Origin: Macrostomum hystrix | Taxonomy: Eukaryota > Platyhelminthes > Macrostomidae | DNA length: 64,000 nucleotides | Reading direction: 5' to 3' | Assembly (NCBI GenBank): GCA_950097015.1 | Contig: CATNEN010000038.1 | Coordinates: 14,130,001-14,194,000, forward strand | In this document: positions 59,636 to 64,000 of the stretch, piece after piece | Layout of the letters: each line of letters starts with the position of its first letter | Numbering within the stretch: the stretch's first letter is position 1 | Notes under the pieces: generated by a model | Databases searched by the model: none | Told to the model about the DNA's origin: nothing | Seen by the model: the letters and a program-made list of their open reading frames with translations, nothing else | Program-made: the position numbers and the translations under genes

Positions 59636-59947
59636 TCCCGGGTCAAACTGACGGAATTAAAAAAATCGTTAATAATGATTGTTTTTGCACATTCAGTTTA
59701 CTTCAATTGTGCTGAAAATGGTACGTGCAGGTATAGGTATATGTGATTACAGCCACACACTAGCTCTTAAATCACGATAAGCTCTGGCGCCACCAAGCAG
59801 ATACTCGTACCTAATCAGAGAGGTAGATAAAATAAAAGCAAAATATACAACAAAGTTAACAGAAAATGAAGTACAGTATGAAACAATGTTTTCTTTCCGT
59901 AGAGTCCTGTAATTGACCAGTTCACTGTTGAGTTTCTCGAACTGAAA

Positions 59948-60700
59948 TCAGTTTTCAGTGCTTCTGTGGCTTCTGCCACAACTGCAGCCACAGGGCAGAA
60001 TGAGAGTGGGCACAAGCTGCTGATGCTGCTGCTGCTGATGCTGCTGCTGCTGCTGAGACATCATTGGCGGTTGTGTTGATATCATAGGTAGCTCCAGCTG
60101 AAGCCAAGATGACTGCAGCGGCGGTGGCGGTGGCAGCGGCGTCGGCTTCAGCGGCATCAGCATCGGTGCTGTTGGCAGTTGAGGAGGCCGAAGGAATCGA
60201 GTAGGCGAAATCAGCTGGCCTCTCGGTGGATGCAGCACACTGAGAGCTGGCGGCAACGGATTCCTCAGCGTGGTTGGCAGTCGCGGATTCCAGAAACTCG
60301 ACAACGACTGCGGAGCACTCTGAAACGCGACCGGAAGCTGCGGCAGTCTCGGAGGCGCCACCGGCAGCGGTTTGCCCCGCTGCTGCACCCAGGCCAGCAG
60401 ATCCTCCCGGTCGCGTCGGAAATTCAGATGCCGGAAGCTCGGCAGCTGGCGGCCCGGCAGTCGCTTAAAGCCGTAGAGATTCAGCTGCCTGGTGAAGCTG
60501 GCGAGTCGGCTGTGGCGGAAGTAGATAGGAAATATTTGCTCTGCCACGCGTGCCGCATCGTTTATTACCACGGCGAGGCCGTCGGAGTCCCAGGAGATGA
60601 AGCTCCGGGCAGCGGGGTCGCGGAGCATCTGCCACAGGCGCAGCACGAACCAGGTGGTCGGCAGCGGCCTCCGCGGGTCTGTCTGGCGCCCGCTGGCCGG
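59948..60700 (-). CDS. HSF-type DNA-binding-domain protein, 3' exon (5' exon not found)
   Basis: The frame opens at a likely splice acceptor, a pyrimidine tract ending CTCTAG at 60706-60701, and runs 250 codons to a stop at 59948. It starts PASGRQTDPRRPLPTTWF and continues with an HSF winged helix: VLRLWQMLRDP, FISWDSDG, IFPIYFRHSRLASF, then the recognition helix TRQLNLYGFKR and a final FRHLNF...LLAWVQQR. The rest is proline-rich, then glutamine/histidine-rich, ending with a CGCSCG cluster. I see no HR-A/B leucine zipper, so it resembles HSFY/HSFX/HSF5-like factors rather than HSF1-HSF4. An ATG at 60725 exists but is in another frame, so the first exon or a frameshift must lie upstream. A degenerate copy cannot be excluded, but the DNA-binding domain itself is intact. 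Confidence 0.72.
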   Translation of the reverse strand, partial: PASGRQTDPRRPLPTTWFVLRLWQMLRDPAARSFISWDSDGLAVVINDAARVAEQIFPIYFRHSRLASFTRQLNLYGFKRLPGRQLPSFRHLNFRRDREDLLAWVQQRGKPLPVAPPRLPQLPVAFQSAPQSLSSFWNPRLPTTLRNPLPPALSVLHPPRGQLISPTRFLRPPQLPTAPMLMPLKPTPLPPPPPLQSSWLQLELPMISTQPPMMSQQQQQHQQQQHQQLVPTLILPCGCSCGRSHRSTEN

Positions 60701-60944
60701 CTAGAGTGTGGGGGGTTTCGGCCATAGACTTGTCGATTTTTGGGGTTTCGGGTGTTTGAGATTCGGAATAAGCAGACTTTGAGCTGCACTCTGATAATCA
60801 ACCTAATTGAAGTGTATCGTTTGGGCTCGGATAAACAAACTGAATAAATTAGCTTCATGCAGATTAACAAACCAGATGAAATAAAACTATTATATATATT
60901 ACACAGAAAACTGAAAGGATAGCTAGACTATGCCTTATAACTTA

Positions 60945-61610
60945 TGCCTAGTAGATAAACAAACAAAATGGATTGCTAGACTATGCGTTATAGATAAACA
61001 AACAAAATCGATTGCTAGACTATGCGTTATAGATAAACAAACAAAATCGATTGCTAGACTATGCGTTATAGATAAACAAATAAGATGGACTGCTAGACTA
61101 TGCGTTATAGATAAACAAATAATATGGACTGCTAGACTATGCGTTATAGATAAACAAATAATATGGACTGCTAGACTATGCGTTATAGATAAACAAATAA
61201 TATGGACTGCTAGACTATGCGTTATAGATAAACAAATAATATGGACTGCTAGACTATGCGTTATAGATAAACAAATAATATGGACTGCTAGACTATGCGT
61301 TATAGATAAACAAATAATATGGACTGCTAGACTATGCGTTATAGATAAACAAATAAGATGGACTGCTAGACTATGCGTTATAGATAAACAAATAATATGG
61401 ACTGCTAGACTATGCGTTATAGATAAACAAATAATATGGACTGCTAGACTATGCGTTATAGATAAACAAATAATATGGACTGCTAGACTATGCGTTATAG
61501 ATAAACAAATAATATGGACTGCTAGACTATGCGTTATAGATAAACAAATAATATGGACTGCTAGACTATGCGTTATAGATAAACAAATAATATGGACTGC
61601 TAGACTAGGC
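60945..61610 (+). repeat. 39-bp satellite, about 17 copies
   Basis: Units with TAGATAAACAAATAATATGG followed by ACTGCTAGACTATGCGTTA. Because 39 is a multiple of three, long frames exist on both strands; they are not called as genes. Confidence 0.94.
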
Positions 61611-62122
61611 CTTAGATATAAAATCCTAAATTTTACCTCTCCAAGGGCTTGCCGCTGAGTATATTTATGGCCCACGCTAGTCGGCCCACGTGTTTTTCGG
61701 GGCCCAAATCTGTGCCACATGATTGACCTGTTTGGTCAATTATGTCACTATTGCAGATTTGCCAATCTTGATGTAAATCTAAATATATACTTAGCGAGGC
61801 TGGAGTAATGATAAAAACAGCTGGTTGCTGGTCTTAGAAAACATGCACACAGAAGAAACTTTCCCGTTGGTTCTCACGGACAGACGAAATTAAAAAACAA
61901 TTAAATCTGCAGCTCTTTGCCCTGCCGACAGGGGTTCAGGTGCTTGGCTGACTATAGAGCGCAAATTGTTGCCCAAATCTCGATTGACGTAAAAAATTGT
62001 TGCTGAGGTATTGAAAATTCTATTGAGGTATTGTTTTCTGCTCTCCATTCGGCCATTTAAACATAGTCTGCATCTGAAATTCCAGTTCAAAATTCGTGAA
62101 AGCAAAGGGAAAGATTCTAGTT

Positions 62123-62415
62123 AAGTCGATTCTCTCGCTGAGTCGATTCTCTCGCTGAGTCGATTCTCTTGCTGAGTCGATTCTCTCGCTGAGTCGATTC
62201 TCTCGCTGAGTCGATTCTCTTGCTGAGTCGATTCTCTCGCTGAGTCGATTCTCTCGCTGAGTCGATTCTCTCGCTGAGTCAATTCTCTCGCTGAGTCGAT
62301 TCTCTTCCTGAGTCGATTCTCTCGCTGAGTCGATTCTCTCGCTGAGTCGATTCTCTCGCTGAGTCGATTCTCTCGCTGAATCGATTCTCTCGCTGAGTCG
62401 ATTCTCTCGCTGGCT
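62123..62415 (+). repeat. 17-bp array, about 17 copies
   Basis: Unit TGAGTCGATTCTCTCGC, few variants. Confidence 0.93.
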
Positions 62416-62914
62416 CTCTTTGGTTCTAGTAAATTCGCTACGCTGAAAATGTCAGTTCTTTGACACTGTGCTGCGAACTTCGAGGTCACTGGCCCAGTCA
62501 TGAAACAGTGTTGGATTTTGGTCGGACGGAAGACGGCCCCAGAATCTGATAGAGCTGGGCAAAGCCTAACTTGTTCTTTCATTCAGCTTAACTGTCATTT
62601 CGGCAATGCACCGCTAATCTTTGCTTGCATCTGATTTCGCTTTTTGACTTTTGGCCTTTGAAGTTCGCGCCTTGTGTAAACAGGGGGTTACAATTTAAAA
62701 AGAATTTTTCTTCAGGCCCTGGATAACTCGCAAAAGACCGTGGACAAGTTTGATTCTGCAATTTTAAGAACTGGAAAGAGGCAAGTAGCTACACGTAACA
62801 CTTTTCATCGGTTTATCCAGAGATTTTCAGCTAGGAGAAAATCAGGGGTTGCTGAAGAGACCTTCAGGGGATGGGTTGTTAAGAGGAATTCCAGGGTGTT
62901 TCTTCAGAGGTGTG

Positions 62915-63135
62915 AGTGGCAGAGCGGTTAACGCGTTAGCCACTCGCACCAAGGTCCCCGAGCTCGATTCCACGGCGAGGCCACATTTACACACCTGTGC
63001 CTGCGAACAGTATCTGTGTGCGTGCGTGCTCAGGAGTCAGCGAAATGGGCAGAATTGCCTCCTCGCTGGCTGCAGGTCTAGTGCCTATAAATGATGTTCA
63101 ATTTTCTGCAGCCCTCCTGCAATTATTATTATATT
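62915..63135 (+). mobile_element. SINE1 copy i, upstream of the M13 peptidase
   Basis: Head TGGCAGAGCGGTTAACGCG with GAGCTCGATTCCACGG, an internal deletion of about 100 bases, then GCTCAGGAGTCAGCGAAATG, CCTCCTCGCTGGCTGCAGG and an ATTATTATT tail. Confidence 0.82.
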
Positions 63136-63217
63136 ACATGGGTTCTTCAGTAGATCTTCAGGGTTAACATTGAAGGCCTCTCTGAGCTGTTTGACACCAT
63201 CTTGGCAACTGTTTAGA

Positions 63218-64000
63218 ATGATTCGACTTCGCTTGAGAACTTCACTGGCCTGGCTGCTGCTGCTGACGTTGTCCCCAGACCTAGCAGCGGCATCGACCTG
63301 TGACAGCATCCAGTGCGTGACCCTCGCCGCCGAGATGGTCAGCCGGATGAACACCTCGGCTGATCCATGCCAGGACTTCTACAACTACGCCTGCGGCAAC
63401 TTTCCCAACGTAGTGAAGTACAACCCGCTGCGCACCTCGGCGTCAATGACCAGACAGGGCGACACTCTGTTCGAGGACACGATGGGCCTGATGGCACAGG
63501 GCCTTGAGAAGAACATGTACGAGCTGCTTGTGCTGGACCGCGTGGCCACCAGCCCAGACCGGGACATGGCCGACCTGTTCAACTTCACACGACTGTTCTA
63601 CAGTAGCTGCAGGCAGTGGGTGTTCCAGCGAAATAGGCGACCCTTCATCACACAGCCTGCGGCCGAGGATCCTTCGGCCAGCTTTCTGCGGGGTGTCGTC
63701 GATCACCTCAACGAGACCCTGATAGATTTGTCCGGAGACAGCAAACAGGTGAGCGTGCTGATTCGAGTTTAACATCTACAATCCAGTGGGCTGCCCTTAT
63801 CTACAATCCATTGGGTTTGCCCTTATCTACAATCAATTGGGCCGCCCTTATCTACAATCCAGTGGGCTGCCCTTATCTACAATCCAGTGGACTGCACTTA
63901 TCTACAATCCATTGGCTTATCCAAAATCTACAGGTTGCCATGGAAACGGTGCTCGCTGCCCTGGTGAAGACAGGAGGCATCGGCTTGCTAAGTGTGGACC
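63218..64000 (+). CDS. M13 (neprilysin-like) metallopeptidase, N-terminal part, truncated by window end
   Basis: Exon 1 is 63218-63748 and exon 2 starts at 63934 and runs off the window; the join is in frame (SKQ|VAMETVLAALVKTGGIG). ATG 63218 is the first ATG of the frame and opens a secretory signal with LLLLTL, cleaved near AAA-S. Then come CDSIQCVTLAAEMVSRMN, DPCQDFYNYACGNF, LFYSSCRQW and a VETxALxxL-like helix, the conserved N-terminal subdomain of M13 peptidases. The zinc motif HEXXH would lie downstream and is not visible. A cleavable signal peptide rather than a type II membrane anchor suggests a secreted ECE/NEP-like enzyme. The intron has a 25-bp array, and a SINE1 copy ends about 85 bases before the ATG, so it may supply promoter or 5' UTR sequence. 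Confidence 0.82.
63775..63925 (+). repeat. 25-bp array in M13 intron 1
   Basis: About six units of CTTATCTACAATCCAGTGGG plus CTGCC, between donor 63749 and acceptor 63933. Confidence 0.9.

Noticed and set aside
60930..61720. Long frames on both strands across 60930-61720
   Set aside because: A 39-bp unit is a multiple of three and free of stops on both strands; pure array artefact.
62716..62931. Frame after a CAG acceptor-like site, ALDNSQKTVDK onward
   Set aside because: It has no recognised domain and runs into SINE1; the M13 gene has its own signal-peptide start at 63218, so no upstream exon is needed.

Overview
This is a metazoan nuclear genome window. Coding sequence is broken into many short GC-rich exons with GT-AG introns. 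The products are animal proteins: a protocadherin, the fused pyrimidine enzyme CAD, a NUDT6-type Nudix protein, an MSL1/KANSL1-type PEHE protein, an HSF-domain protein, a C-type lectin and an M13 (neprilysin-like) peptidase. Non-coding DNA is AT-rich and very rich in tandem repeats. A lophotrochozoan, perhaps a free-living flatworm, is my best guess, but that is inference only.

Layout. 1-8350 is gene-poor and dominated by simple arrays (7-mer, 20-mer, two pentamer arrays, a tetramer, and the 7-mer again inverted), ending in two nested tRNA-derived SINEs. 8355-20623 (+) is a complete six-exon protocadherin of about 1173 residues with seven cadherin repeats, one membrane helix and a cytoplasmic tail. 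22187-27380 (+) is a five-exon divergent protein kinase of about 563 residues with HLD in place of HRD. 29794-31194 (+) is a two-exon NUDT6-like Nudix protein. About 33740-36326 (+) is a three-exon PEHE-domain protein. 36713-38395 is a 30-bp satellite. 39637-58378 (+) is a full 19-exon CAD gene of about 2341 residues, in the order GATase, CPSase, DHOase, linker, ATCase. CAD intron 7 holds, on the opposite strand, an intact secreted C-type lectin gene and a decayed tandem copy of it. 59948-60700 (-) is the DNA-binding exon of an HSF-family gene. 63218-64000 (+) is the start of an M13 metallopeptidase that runs off the window.

Two patterns stand out. First, every intron longer than about 250 bp contains either its own tandem array, with a unit private to that intron, or an interspersed element; introns without either are all under about 120 bp. 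Second, at least three interspersed families recur: a ~300-bp tRNA-like SINE (here SINE1, about nine copies ending in ATT repeats), a second tRNA-headed family (SINE2, about four copies), and a ~200-bp element with three copies. The genes have no obvious shared pathway. CAD performs the first three steps of de novo pyrimidine synthesis in one polypeptide and appears complete and catalytically competent. All exon joins were derived by hand from reading frame, GT-AG signals and family knowledge.
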